Assembly: GCA_007122505.1 (NCBI GenBank)
Contig: SKTQ01000039.1
Location: forward strand, 1 to 20,667
From: Bacteroidales bacterium
GTDB lineage: Bacteria; Bacteroidota; Bacteroidia; Bacteroidales; UBA7960
Reading direction: 5' to 3'
DNA: 20,667 bases
Shown here piece after piece: positions 1 through 7,366 of the stretch; position 1 is the stretch's first letter, and every line of letters starts with the position of its first letter. The notes under the pieces were generated by a model that saw only the letters and a program-made list of their open reading frames with translations, did no database searches and was not told the DNA's origin. Made by a program: the position numbers and the translations under genes.

Positions 1-25
1 AATTATTTTTACTGGCAGGAATTGG

Positions 26-67
26 AATAAAAAAACAGGCAATCACTTTTTATAAAGGATTGCCTGC
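26..67 (-). terminator. Intrinsic terminator of tRNA-His
   Basis: Read on the minus strand, a 9-bp perfect stem (CAGGCAATC at 36-44 with GATTGCCTG at 58-66) continues past one unpaired base into four more pairs (46-49 with 54-57), closing on a 4-nt loop. It is followed directly by seven T residues (29-35 read as the complement). It lies 20 bases past the 3' end of tRNA-His in the right orientation. Bases 1-25 show nothing further. Confidence 0.85.
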
Positions 68-85
68 TGTTGTTACGTGTTGGTG

Positions 86-160
86 GGTGACTAATGGGAT
101 TCGAACCCACGACCCTCAGAACCACAATCTGATGCTCTAACCAGCTGAGCTATAGTCACC
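86..160 (-). tRNA. tRNA-His (anticodon GTG)
   Basis: On the minus strand the 7-bp acceptor stem GTGACTA/TAGTCAC, D arm, a 5-bp anticodon stem TCAGA/TCTGA with loop TTGTGGT, and a T arm containing GTTCGAATC are all present. The anticodon is GTG, so it reads His codons. The gene carries the histidine-specific extra G at -1 (base 160) opposite C73 (base 86), which the span includes. CCA is not encoded. It is transcribed away from the flippase gene. Confidence 0.95.
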
Positions 161-174
161 GTATAATTGCGGTG

Positions 175-182
175 CAAATATA
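175..182 (-). promoter_or_regulatory. Promoter -7 box of tRNA-His
   Basis: TATATTTG on the minus strand matches the Bacteroidota primary sigma factor -7 consensus TAnnTTTG. It ends 14 bases before the tRNA 5' end. The 12 bases TATATTTGCACC (182 to 171) recur exactly at the tRNA-Leu promoter. A clear -33 TTTG was not seen. Confidence 0.7.
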
Positions 183-241
183 CAGCTTTTTTTACGAAAT
201 TTGCGACACAGGATAAAAAAAATTAAGCCCGCAATTGCAGC

Positions 242-1543
242 ATGATCCAACCCATTAGGCGATTTATTCGCCTGGAACATATTCGTCATTTTCTGACCCT
301 GTTTTCCAGCTCCGTGGTGGGACAAGGGCTGGCGCTGGCGCTTGCACCCGTGCTTTCCCGGCTGTTCACTCCCGGAGATTTCGGCCTGTCGGCTCTTTAC
401 CTGAGCATACTCAGCGTGCTGTCCGTGTTCTCGACCGCAAAGTATGAACAGGCAATCATGTTGCCCAAAAACAATGAAGACGCCATCCATATCTTCAGGT
501 TAGTGATCGCTTTGGCTGCCCTGGTCTCACTGATTTCCCTTCTTCCTATCATTTTCCTGAATGCCGGGATATCGCGTTTACTCGGCAATCCGGACATCGC
601 AGCCTGGCTGTATATATTGCCTCTCAGCCTGATGGTGCACGGGTTGCTGCAGGCATCCACCTTTTATGCCAACCGCAGCAAGGCGTTTCCTCAAATGGCC
701 CGTACCACCCTGATCCACCAGGTGTCTGCCAACGGGATCAAGGCAGGCACCGGCTGGCTCCAAACCAGCTTTAACGGACTGATCACAGGGCAGGTTGCCG
801 GACAATTGCTCGCTATGACCTACATTTTCCGGCATGCCATTCGCCAGATCAGCAAACAACGGATACGGTTTTCCGTCAAATCCATCCGTCAGCAAGCTTC
901 GGTTTACATACAGTATCCGCGCTTCAACATGCTGATGAGCCTCACAAACAACCTGTCCGGGAGTTTACCTATCTTCCTGTTTACATGGGGGTTTTCTCCG
1001 GAGGCCGCGGGTCTTTATGCGTTTGGATACACCTTTGTATTCCGGCCGCTGGGACTGTTTTCACAATCAACGCAACAGGTGTTGTCGCAAAAAATGATAG
1101 ATAATTATCACAAAGGAGTGGCCATCTATCCCACTTTGAAAAAAATGACCTTTCGTTTTGCATTGGCAGGATTATTACCCCTGCTGATTATGGCAATTTG
1201 GGCACCCGGTATTTTCTCTTTTGTTTTTTCTGAAACTTATGAAGCATCAGGCCGTTACCTGCAAATCCTCAGCCCCTGGCTGTATATGGTCTTCCTTGCC
1301 AGCCCGCTGACTTTTCTGCACGAATTGTTTTTCAGGCAAAAAACAGCCATGATTATAGATCTCGTTTACCTGATTTTGCGTTTCTTTGCCCTGATGGCCG
1401 GCATCTGGATGCAGGATTTGATAATGGCCCTGATCCTGTTTTCAGGTGTTGGAACCCTGGTGATTGGATATAAGTTATGGTGGTTCCTGATGCTCGCAAA
1501 ACGTGCATCCGGGTTGAAAGAACAATCCACGGAGATATCCTAA
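242..1543 (+). CDS. Polysaccharide flippase, Wzx/PST-like
   Basis: A 433-residue, strongly hydrophobic protein with about 12 predicted membrane segments, the usual size and layout of MOP-superfamily oligosaccharide flippases. Such proteins move undecaprenyl-linked sugar chains across the inner membrane. The N-terminal region looks like this family: a first helix, then SRLFTPGDFGL (39-49), then AKYEQAIMLPKNNEDA (66-81), a stretch typical of lipopolysaccharide/O-antigen exporters. It leads a three-gene plus-strand cassette, 43 bases ahead of the glycosyltransferase. The ATG at 242 is the first in frame; the leader is A-rich without a Shine-Dalgarno, as is normal in Bacteroidota. It is divergent from tRNA-His. 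Substrate cannot be told from sequence. No polymerase (Wzy) follows. Confidence 0.85.
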   Translation: MIQPIRRFIRLEHIRHFLTLFSSSVVGQGLALALAPVLSRLFTPGDFGLSALYLSILSVLSVFSTAKYEQAIMLPKNNEDAIHIFRLVIALAALVSLISLLPIIFLNAGISRLLGNPDIAAWLYILPLSLMVHGLLQASTFYANRSKAFPQMARTTLIHQVSANGIKAGTGWLQTSFNGLITGQVAGQLLAMTYIFRHAIRQISKQRIRFSVKSIRQQASVYIQYPRFNMLMSLTNNLSGSLPIFLFTWGFSPEAAGLYAFGYTFVFRPLGLFSQSTQQVLSQKMIDNYHKGVAIYPTLKKMTFRFALAGLLPLLIMAIWAPGIFSFVFSETYEASGRYLQILSPWLYMVFLASPLTFLHELFFRQKTAMIIDLVYLILRFFALMAGIWMQDLIMALILFSGVGTLVIGYKLWWFLMLAKRASGLKEQSTEIS

Positions 1544-1586
1544 AAAAACAAAGATGTAAATCAATGACGCCTGTAAAGCCCGGAAA

Positions 1587-2816
1587 ATGACATCATTGCA
1601 GCCCATATCTGTCCTCGTGCTCCCGTCATGGTATCCGCCAAAGGGGGGAGAATTTTTCAGGGAACACAGTCAGGCTATAAGGGAGGCCGGTGTGAATGTA
1701 CATGTACTCGCAGCCGTTGAAACGGGCATCCGAAATGGTTTTCGCGATTATCTGCAACCCGGCAAACTGCAAGCTCATGGCAAAGAAGCCATGGATTTAC
1801 CTGAAACCATCAACACATTTAGACGCATTCCCCTGATGAACCGGCTAAACACCCGCAGATGGACAAGATACATGCAGAAGATGGTTGAAAACCACATCAA
1901 CCGATTCGGTAAACCTGACCTTTTCCAGGTGCACAGCAGCATGTGGGCGGGACTTGCTGCTGTTGGTCTGTCCAAATCACTGGATATACCTTACGTGCTG
2001 ACCGAGCATCGCGGCCGCTTTACCGGTATTGGCGAACAGGCCGTTAACCTGATCAAACCATGGCATGTACCTTTGTTGAAAAAAAGTTTCAGGCATGCGG
2101 CAAAGATTGTCCCCGTGAGTAAGGCGGCAGGAAACAGAATTCTTAACATATATCCGGAGGCCTCTTCCAAAATGATGATCATTCCCAATATGACAGACAC
2201 AGCCTTTTTCTCACCGGCCAGACAACCATCGGAAAATCAATACCGTTTATCCGGCGGCAGGCCATTCAGGTACCTGTGTGTTACCAGCCTGGAAGAGATC
2301 AAGGGAATTGACATCCTTTTAACGGCTTTTTCCGAATTGAACAGAAATCATAAGATAGATGCAGAATTGATAATCGTGGGTGACGGCCCTCTAAAGAATC
2401 GCCTGCAAAGACAATGTAACGAGCTGGGTATTGACGGCAGGGTTACATTTACCGGTTATGTTCAAAAGAAGGACCTCCTGCCCTATTTCCACCAGGCAGA
2501 TGCATTTGTATTGCCTTCGCTGTTTGAGTCATTTGGAATCGTGCTCCTGGAAGCCATGGCATGTGGCCTGCCGGTTGTGGCGACAAAAAGCGGTGGCCCG
2601 GAAGAAATCATCGGCAGTCACTGTGGGTTGCTCACTGAACCGGGTAACACCGAAGCTCTCGGAGTCGCGATGAAAAAACTGGTACAACAATATCACGTTT
2701 ACAATTCACAAATTATCCGGGCTTTTGTTGTCAGGAATTACAGCAGACAGCATATTGCCGATCAATATGTTAAGTTGTATAATCAAATTATTGATGAGAG
2801 GAAGAGACCGCTTTGA
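1587..2816 (+). CDS. Glycosyltransferase family 4 (GT-B fold)
   Basis: A 409-residue cytoplasmic or membrane-associated retaining glycosyltransferase, the normal length for GT4. The N-terminal acceptor half starts with a Rossmann strand and a glycine-rich loop (KGGEFFREH, 19-27). The C-terminal donor half has GDGP (265-268) and the E-x7-E signature ESFGIVLLE (E314 and E322), followed by GLPVVATKSGGPEEII, which binds the nucleotide-sugar. It probably adds one sugar to a lipid-linked intermediate; donor and acceptor are unknown. It lies between the flippase and the asparagine-synthetase-like gene with short gaps (43 and 58 bases), so all three are probably co-transcribed. The in-frame ATG at 1587 is chosen because the ATG at 1564 is out of frame and soon closed by a stop. 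Confidence 0.88.
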   Translation: MTSLQPISVLVLPSWYPPKGGEFFREHSQAIREAGVNVHVLAAVETGIRNGFRDYLQPGKLQAHGKEAMDLPETINTFRRIPLMNRLNTRRWTRYMQKMVENHINRFGKPDLFQVHSSMWAGLAAVGLSKSLDIPYVLTEHRGRFTGIGEQAVNLIKPWHVPLLKKSFRHAAKIVPVSKAAGNRILNIYPEASSKMMIIPNMTDTAFFSPARQPSENQYRLSGGRPFRYLCVTSLEEIKGIDILLTAFSELNRNHKIDAELIIVGDGPLKNRLQRQCNELGIDGRVTFTGYVQKKDLLPYFHQADAFVLPSLFESFGIVLLEAMACGLPVVATKSGGPEEIIGSHCGLLTEPGNTEALGVAMKKLVQQYHVYNSQIIRAFVVRNYSRQHIADQYVKLYNQIIDERKRPL

Positions 2817-2874
2817 ATGGGCAAGCATCATAACGATGTAAACGCATGATTTTGCAACAATAATCAAAATAATT

Positions 2875-4488
2875 ATGTCACGCGTATCGCTTGTGTACAA
2901 TGATGGCTTCCGTTGGGTGAAAGAAAACAATATTTCTTTCAAAGGCTATTTTTTTGATCAGAACGGAAAGTTTTTTACAGATTCCGGGGCAATTTCACTA
3001 TTTCGGGAAATAGACAGCAAGGATGCTTTGCTAAGTCTGATGCGGGAACTGGACGGTGCATTCAGTGTAATTATCCAACTGGAAAAACATGTTTTGATTG
3101 GCGTGGATGCCATGAGCATGTTTTCGCTATACTATATCCCAACTGCAGAGGGATGGCTGATCAGCGATTCTGCACATGTGACCGCCAAAAACCTGCCCGA
3201 ATTAAGGCTGAACGCAGAGGCCGTACCGGAGTTTCAACTGGCGGGGTTTGTACTGGGAAAAGAGACACTGTTTCGTGATGTATTCAAAAGTCAGGCGGGA
3301 GAAGTCCTTTTATTGCAGGATGACGGCGGTTTGCAGCGCAGTTGTTATCATTATTACCTGCCTTCCAGGTTTTATGCAGCGCAACCGGAACATCTCACCG
3401 AACGGTTAATTGACATTCTCCATGGTGTATCAAACCGGTTGATTGCCTCTCTCCGGGGTAAAACAGCCGTTATCCCCTTAAGTGGAGGTTATGATTCCCG
3501 GCTGATTGCCACCATGCTGAAAAAAGCAAATTACCGGGATGTGATCTGTTTCACCTATGGGAAGCCGAACAATGAATCGATGCTTAGCCAAAAGGCGGCG
3601 GAAAGGCTTGGTATCCCATGGATTTTTATTGACTACCGGGATATTGATCCGCAAGCTTATCTGGAAGATCCTCTGTTCAGGAACTACTGCGACCAGTTGG
3701 GTAACGCCACTTCCATGCCCTTTCTCCAGGAATTCTTTGCGGTGAAACATATGCAAGACCGTGGGTTGATTCCTGATGACGCCATTTTTATTCCGGGGCA
3801 TACGGGGGATTATATTGCCGGAAGCTATGTTGAAAAGACCATCCGTAAAAAAAACGACCGTGAAGACCGGCCCAAGGCCATTGCACGAAAGTATTTCGGG
3901 TTTAGACCGCAAACCGGGCATGACAGGAAACATCTTACAGACAGGCTGGGAAAGTGGTTTACAGACTATTCTATGCCTGAAGCAATCGGTGATGCCCGTT
4001 ACGATGTATATACTGAGGATTGGGACCTGAAAGAGAAGTTTTCAAAATTTGTTTTCAATGCCGCCGGGGTGTTTCCCTTTTTCGGTTACGAATACCGGCT
4101 TCCTTTGTGGGACAGGGAGTTCAGAGACTTTTTCAGAGAGGTTCCCTTTTCGGTCAGGTCCTACAAATTGCTTTACGACCGTGTGCTTGAAGAAGCGTTT
4201 TTCAAACCGCAGGGTGTCTATTTCGGTGATCAGGAGTTAAAAGAGCGGTCCGGTGATTTACGCATGCAACAACTTCGAAAATTTCTCCGGCCGTTTATTC
4301 CCGGTCATGTGAGGGAAAGGCGAATGATAGAGAGGGACTACCTGCTGTATCATACATTTACAGGAGCAATGAAAAAGGAAATGACAGATAAAGGCATTGT
4401 TTTACCCTCCGGGATAAACCATTTCAATGCCATCATCTGCCACTGGTATGTAATGAAAACCAATGAGTTTGCGCAATTACCGAGGTGA
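2875..4488 (+). CDS. Asparagine-synthetase-like protein without N-terminal Cys
   Basis: A 537-residue protein with an AsnB-type ATP-pyrophosphatase domain. The PP-loop SGGYDS is at 203-208 and a glycine-rich GHTGDYIAG segment at 308-316 occupies the place of the second substrate loop. Residues 1-190 resemble a class-II glutamine amidotransferase fold (DGAFSVII, then a stretch like GVDAMSMFSLYY), but the chain begins MSRVSL instead of the MCG of active glutaminases. It therefore probably cannot release ammonia from glutamine and would use free ammonia or another nucleophile. In glycan loci such proteins are thought to amidate sugar acids (WbpS of Pseudomonas aeruginosa is the comparison I have in mind); that role here is inference. 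It is last in the cassette. A second possibility is a beta-lactam-synthetase-like amide ligase. Confidence 0.8.
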   Translation: MSRVSLVYNDGFRWVKENNISFKGYFFDQNGKFFTDSGAISLFREIDSKDALLSLMRELDGAFSVIIQLEKHVLIGVDAMSMFSLYYIPTAEGWLISDSAHVTAKNLPELRLNAEAVPEFQLAGFVLGKETLFRDVFKSQAGEVLLLQDDGGLQRSCYHYYLPSRFYAAQPEHLTERLIDILHGVSNRLIASLRGKTAVIPLSGGYDSRLIATMLKKANYRDVICFTYGKPNNESMLSQKAAERLGIPWIFIDYRDIDPQAYLEDPLFRNYCDQLGNATSMPFLQEFFAVKHMQDRGLIPDDAIFIPGHTGDYIAGSYVEKTIRKKNDREDRPKAIARKYFGFRPQTGHDRKHLTDRLGKWFTDYSMPEAIGDARYDVYTEDWDLKEKFSKFVFNAAGVFPFFGYEYRLPLWDREFRDFFREVPFSVRSYKLLYDRVLEEAFFKPQGVYFGDQELKERSGDLRMQQLRKFLRPFIPGHVRERRMIERDYLLYHTFTGAMKKEMTDKGIVLPSGINHFNAIICHWYVMKTNEFAQLPR

Positions 4489-4492
4489 CAGA

Positions 4493-4521
4493 CAGATTTG
4501 CTTCACCATCCGGTGAATCTG
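4493..4521. terminator. Possible bidirectional terminator hairpin
   Basis: Between the convergent asparagine-synthetase-like and thioredoxin genes, TTCACC (4502-4507) and GGTGAA (4512-4517) form a 6-bp stem with a 4-nt loop. An alternative pairing uses 10-nt arms (CAGATTCACC against GGTGAATCTG) if five bases bulge out on the left. There is no U-tract directly after it, so termination is only a possibility. Confidence 0.25.
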
Positions 4522-4550
4522 CTGCCTGCGAAAACTCTGCTCAGCTGATT

Positions 4551-5105
4551 TTATTCCTTAATTTTTCCCTGGTAAGATGACACAAAGGCGTCCAGGTCTG
4601 CATTTTCTCTGTAGGCACCGGTGTGGAAAAATGCAAGTACCGCTTCCATTCTTTCCGGCGGGCGGAAACCCGGTATTGCTGTGATGAGTTGCATTTCCTC
4701 GTTGAAAAAGGCGACCGAGGGATAACTCATACGTCCTTGCAGCAGGGCTATGGCAAAGCTGTGGGTTGCACGGCGCTGACCGATGTTTTCATTTTCAAAG
4801 GTATTGCCCTGGAAAACGATAGGCTCTTTTTGTTCTGCATTCAGTTTCACAGGATAAAAGTTGTTATTCAGATATTCTGCGATCACAGGATGTGCATAGG
4901 TTTCGCTGGTCATGCGTCGACACCATCCACACCAGTCCGTATAGACGTCAACAAAAACCATTCGTGGTTCTTCCTTAACTTTTTCCTGTGCCTCTTCCAT
5001 TGTTAACCATTGAACACCTTCATCATTGGACGAGGCCACGATGGGCATGGCGATTAAAAGAGTGAGGAAAATAACGGATGTTTTTAACCAGTTAAGCTTT
5101 TTCAT
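4551..5105 (-). CDS. Exported thioredoxin-like protein
   Basis: A 184-residue protein. A signal peptide (KK-x-x-W-x-K, then a hydrophobic run of residues 11-24 ending VAS-S) points to export. The thioredoxin fold follows: MVFVDVYTDWCGWCRRM holds the redox-active CGWC at 59-62, and the cis-proline region is MSYPSVAFF near residue 130. This matches the Thioredoxin_7/DUF255-like group common in Bacteroidota rather than classic CGPC thioredoxin. It probably reduces or exchanges disulfides in periplasmic or outer-surface proteins; the partner is unknown. It is a single gene, convergent with the glycan cassette and divergent from the ABC permease. NrfA and NrfH are exported c-type cytochromes whose maturation needs thiol reduction, but they lie 12 kb away and no link can be shown. 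Confidence 0.85.
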   Translation of the reverse strand: MKKLNWLKTSVIFLTLLIAMPIVASSNDEGVQWLTMEEAQEKVKEEPRMVFVDVYTDWCGWCRRMTSETYAHPVIAEYLNNNFYPVKLNAEQKEPIVFQGNTFENENIGQRRATHSFAIALLQGRMSYPSVAFFNEEMQLITAIPGFRPPERMEAVLAFFHTGAYRENADLDAFVSSYQGKIKE

Positions 5106-5129
5106 AAAATGTCGTTTTTATCAGGGGTA

Positions 5130-5160
5130 CAAAATTACAATGAATTCTTTGACAAAATTA
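5130..5160 (-). promoter_or_regulatory. Tandem -7 boxes before thioredoxin-like gene
   Basis: Two copies of TAATTTTG, each matching TAnnTTTG, lie on the minus strand at 5137-5130 and 5160-5153, 23 bases apart. They end 24 and 47 bases before the ATG at 5105. The TTTG of the upstream copy lies 15 bases ahead of the downstream box, shorter than the usual ~20-base spacing, so which copy acts as a -7 element is open. Confidence 0.45.
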
Positions 5161-5200
5161 ATATCATAACCATAAACACATCCTAAAGCATATTGTTTGT

Positions 5201-5208
5201 TATTTTTG
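5201..5208 (+). promoter_or_regulatory. Possible -7 box before ABC permease
   Basis: TATTTTTG matches TAnnTTTG on the plus strand, about 80 bases before the chosen start. The surrounding 182-base gap between the divergent thioredoxin and permease genes is AT-rich. No -33 TTTG sits at the expected distance, so the call is weak. Confidence 0.3.
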
Positions 5209-5287
5209 CTTTATTTTGCAATTCAAGTAAGAAGCTTTTCATTGTGGGAATCGGTTAAAACCTTTTTCCCTGTAAAAGATTATTGGC

Positions 5288-6514
5288 ATGTTTTTCCGGC
5301 GCCGGCCCATGCGGATGTTGTCTCCCGGCCAGATCACCTGGCGGAAGTTTCTTCGAATACCCACTGCCATTGCAGGCATGCTGTGGATCGTTTTTATTGC
5401 TTTGCTTGCATTATCAGGTTACCTGGTTATTCCTGACCAAACGCCTTTTGCGAACCACCAGCAGCTGGAAATTGCCACCCATCCTCCCGGCACCCGGATG
5501 ACCATGTTATATATTACCAAAAACCAGGAGTATAAAGCTCCTCACCTGTTGCAGCGCATGTTCTTCGGCAAACCCAAGCCTTACCACACCATTCCTGTTC
5601 AACATGTTATCTTCAGTGCGGACACGTTATTTTTTGAGGCCTATGCGGGGCAGCCAGGATATCCGGGCATGGAGGGATACTACAATGTGGCTGATGTTTT
5701 ATATCCCATTGACAGGGAATGGGAACCAGTTCAGATTGCCCCTGACAGCCTGAAGTTTAAAGACATACACGGGAATTTTATCCGGCGAAGCATTGAAGAG
5801 ATGGTACGGGAAACAGTGCGGACCAACATCCGTGAAAGGCGATTTCTGCTGGGAACAGACCGTTTTGGCAGGGATATGTTGAGCCAGTTGGTAATTGGTG
5901 CCAGGGTATCCTTATCTGTTGGGTTCATTGCTGTTTTTATTTCACTGGTGATTGGCATCACCCTTGGGAGCCTTGCGGGTTTTTTCAGGGGCAGAACAGA
6001 TCAGTTGATCGTATGGCTTATCAACGTTGTGTGGTCTATTCCTACGCTGCTGCTGGCTATAGCCATTACCTTTGCTTTGGGGAAGGGATTCTGGCAGGTG
6101 TTTGTGGCGGTTGGCCTCACCATGTGGGTAGAGGTTGCCCGCCTGGTTCGGGGCCAGGTGATCAGTGTGCGTGAACAACCATTTGTGGAATCAGCCAGGG
6201 CTTTGGGTTTGGGGAGCTTTCGTATTATCCGCAGGCATATCTTACCGGTTATCATGGGGCCTGTAGTTGTGATATCGGCCGCCAATTTTGCCTCGGCCAT
6301 CCTTATAGAGGCAGGGTTAAGCTTTCTCGGCATTGGTGTGCAGCCACCAATGCCTTCCTGGGGTACGATGATCAGGGAGCATTACGGCTATATTATCCTG
6401 GACAAGGGTTACCTGGCGTTTTTGCCTGGTTTTGCCATTATGCTGCTTGTACTTGCATTTATGCTTGTCGGAAATGGGTTGCGCGACGCTCTGGACAAGA
6501 CCGGAGGAGAATGA
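5288..6514 (+). CDS. ABC transporter permease, OppC/DppC family, with large insert
   Basis: A 408-residue inner-membrane permease of peptide/nickel-type ABC importers. One membrane helix (27-48) is followed by an extracytoplasmic segment of about 135 residues (50-186), far longer than in E. coli DppC (about 300 residues in all). Then comes the family hallmark LLGTDRFGRDMLSQL (187-201), about five more helices, and the EAA loop ESARALGLGSFRIIRRHILP (301-320), which docks the ATPase. SFLGIGVQPPMPSWG (345-359) is also typical. YejE-type permeases also have an extended loop. No ATPase, second permease or binding protein is next to it, so it must work with subunits encoded elsewhere. The ATG at 5288 is taken; the one at 5309 would lose seven residues. 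It is convergent with pcm, with 12 bases between stops. Confidence 0.87.
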   Translation: MFFRRRPMRMLSPGQITWRKFLRIPTAIAGMLWIVFIALLALSGYLVIPDQTPFANHQQLEIATHPPGTRMTMLYITKNQEYKAPHLLQRMFFGKPKPYHTIPVQHVIFSADTLFFEAYAGQPGYPGMEGYYNVADVLYPIDREWEPVQIAPDSLKFKDIHGNFIRRSIEEMVRETVRTNIRERRFLLGTDRFGRDMLSQLVIGARVSLSVGFIAVFISLVIGITLGSLAGFFRGRTDQLIVWLINVVWSIPTLLLAIAITFALGKGFWQVFVAVGLTMWVEVARLVRGQVISVREQPFVESARALGLGSFRIIRRHILPVIMGPVVVISAANFASAILIEAGLSFLGIGVQPPMPSWGTMIREHYGYIILDKGYLAFLPGFAIMLLVLAFMLVGNGLRDALDKTGGE

Positions 6515-6526
6515 TCTGCCCGCATC

Positions 6527-7177
6527 TTACTCAGCTTTGTTACCCAGCATTGGCACAAAACGAAAGTATCCAAAGCGTTCTTCTTTGGTTTCGCCTTCAC
6601 CGGTTTTTATGATGCGCTTCATCACCTGTGTGTCGCCGGCTCCAACGGGAATAACCAGCGCACCATCTGTTTTTAGTTGTTCAATGAGCGCTTCAGGTAT
6701 ATAAGGTGCGGCAGCAGTAACCAATACACGGTCAAAGGGGGCGAAGGCAGGCAGGCCTTTGTATCCGTCGCCGTAAAAGAGTTTCACCTTGTAATTCATT
6801 TTATCCAACAACTCCCGCGTTTTCGCATACAGGGAACGGTGTCTTTCAATGCTGTACACACGTGCACCCATTTCCGCAAGGATGCATGCCTGGTATCCGC
6901 TGCCGGTACCTATCTCCAAAACCTTCATCCCTTTTTCTACATTCAGCAACTGCGTTTGATAGGCTACGGTATATGGCTGGCTGATGGTTTGCCCTGAACC
7001 AATGGGGAAAGGCTTGTCCTGGTAGGCAATTTCCACAAAAGAGGAATCCAGGAAAAAGTGGCGCGGCACTGCTTCCAGGGCTGTCAAAACTTTTTCATCA
7101 CGAATACCTTTGGAGCGAACCTCTTCCACCAGTTTCCTGCGTAGACCCTTATGCCGGTATGAGTCAATCATTTGCAA
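6527..7177 (-). CDS. pcm: Protein-L-isoaspartate O-methyltransferase
   Basis: A 216-residue cytosolic repair enzyme that uses S-adenosylmethionine to methylate L-isoaspartyl residues in aged proteins. Visible marks are AVPRHFF (36-42), the substrate/SAM segment GQTISQPYTVAYQ (62-74), SAM motif I VLEIGTGSGYQA (86-97), and a later DRVLVTAAAP strand followed by the GALVIPVG segment. Length is normal for the family. The start could also be the Met two codons later (MIDSYRHKG), which is where many homologues begin. It is a single gene, convergent with the ABC permease and divergent from the oxidoreductase. No clear promoter box was found in its leader. Confidence 0.95.
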   Translation of the reverse strand: MQMIDSYRHKGLRRKLVEEVRSKGIRDEKVLTALEAVPRHFFLDSSFVEIAYQDKPFPIGSGQTISQPYTVAYQTQLLNVEKGMKVLEIGTGSGYQACILAEMGARVYSIERHRSLYAKTRELLDKMNYKVKLFYGDGYKGLPAFAPFDRVLVTAAAPYIPEALIEQLKTDGALVIPVGAGDTQVMKRIIKTGEGETKEERFGYFRFVPMLGNKAE

Positions 7178-7323
7178 TCAGTATTTGGGGAACATCCTGT
7201 TTCCATTTCCGGGTTGCCCCGATGAAGCCGGAATAAGCCGGTGCTACGGATTATTGTCTGCGTATATGAACACTGTTTTATTCAATATGCGAAAATAATC
7301 ATTTCAGACACCATAAAAAACTA

Positions 7324-7331
7324 TACTTTTG
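7324..7331 (+). promoter_or_regulatory. Promoter -7 box of Gfo/Idh/MocA gene
   Basis: TACTTTTG followed by CA fits the TAnnTTTG(CA) Bacteroidota -7 box. TTTC at 7302-7305, 18 bases upstream, could serve as a near-consensus -33 element. The box lies 35 bases before the ATG at 7367 and downstream of the ATG at 7241, which decides the start of the next gene. Confidence 0.65.
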
Positions 7332-7366
7332 CAAAACATGCAAGAAAAACCAACTTTTTACGGTCT

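Noticed and set aside
86..160. tRNA-His as the boundary of an integrated element
   Set aside because: No integrase gene, no repeat of the tRNA 3' end elsewhere in the window, and the neighbouring genes have the same character as the rest.
3478..3933. 151-codon open frame on the minus strand inside the asparagine-synthetase-like gene
   Set aside because: It lies opposite the conserved PP-loop region and has no recognisable motif of its own.
4623..5006. 127-codon open frame on the plus strand inside the thioredoxin-like gene
   Set aside because: The opposite strand carries a signal peptide and CGWC motif; this frame has no recognisable content.
7190..7205. Imperfect palindrome GGAACATCCTGTTTCC in the pcm leader
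   Set aside because: Only the outer four bases pair cleanly; too weak to call an operator or terminator.
7241..7366. 42-codon N-terminal extension of the Gfo/Idh/MocA protein
   Set aside because: It lies upstream of the TACTTTTG promoter box, is not protein-like, and the family normally begins just before GVLGAGHLG, as the ATG at 7367 gives.
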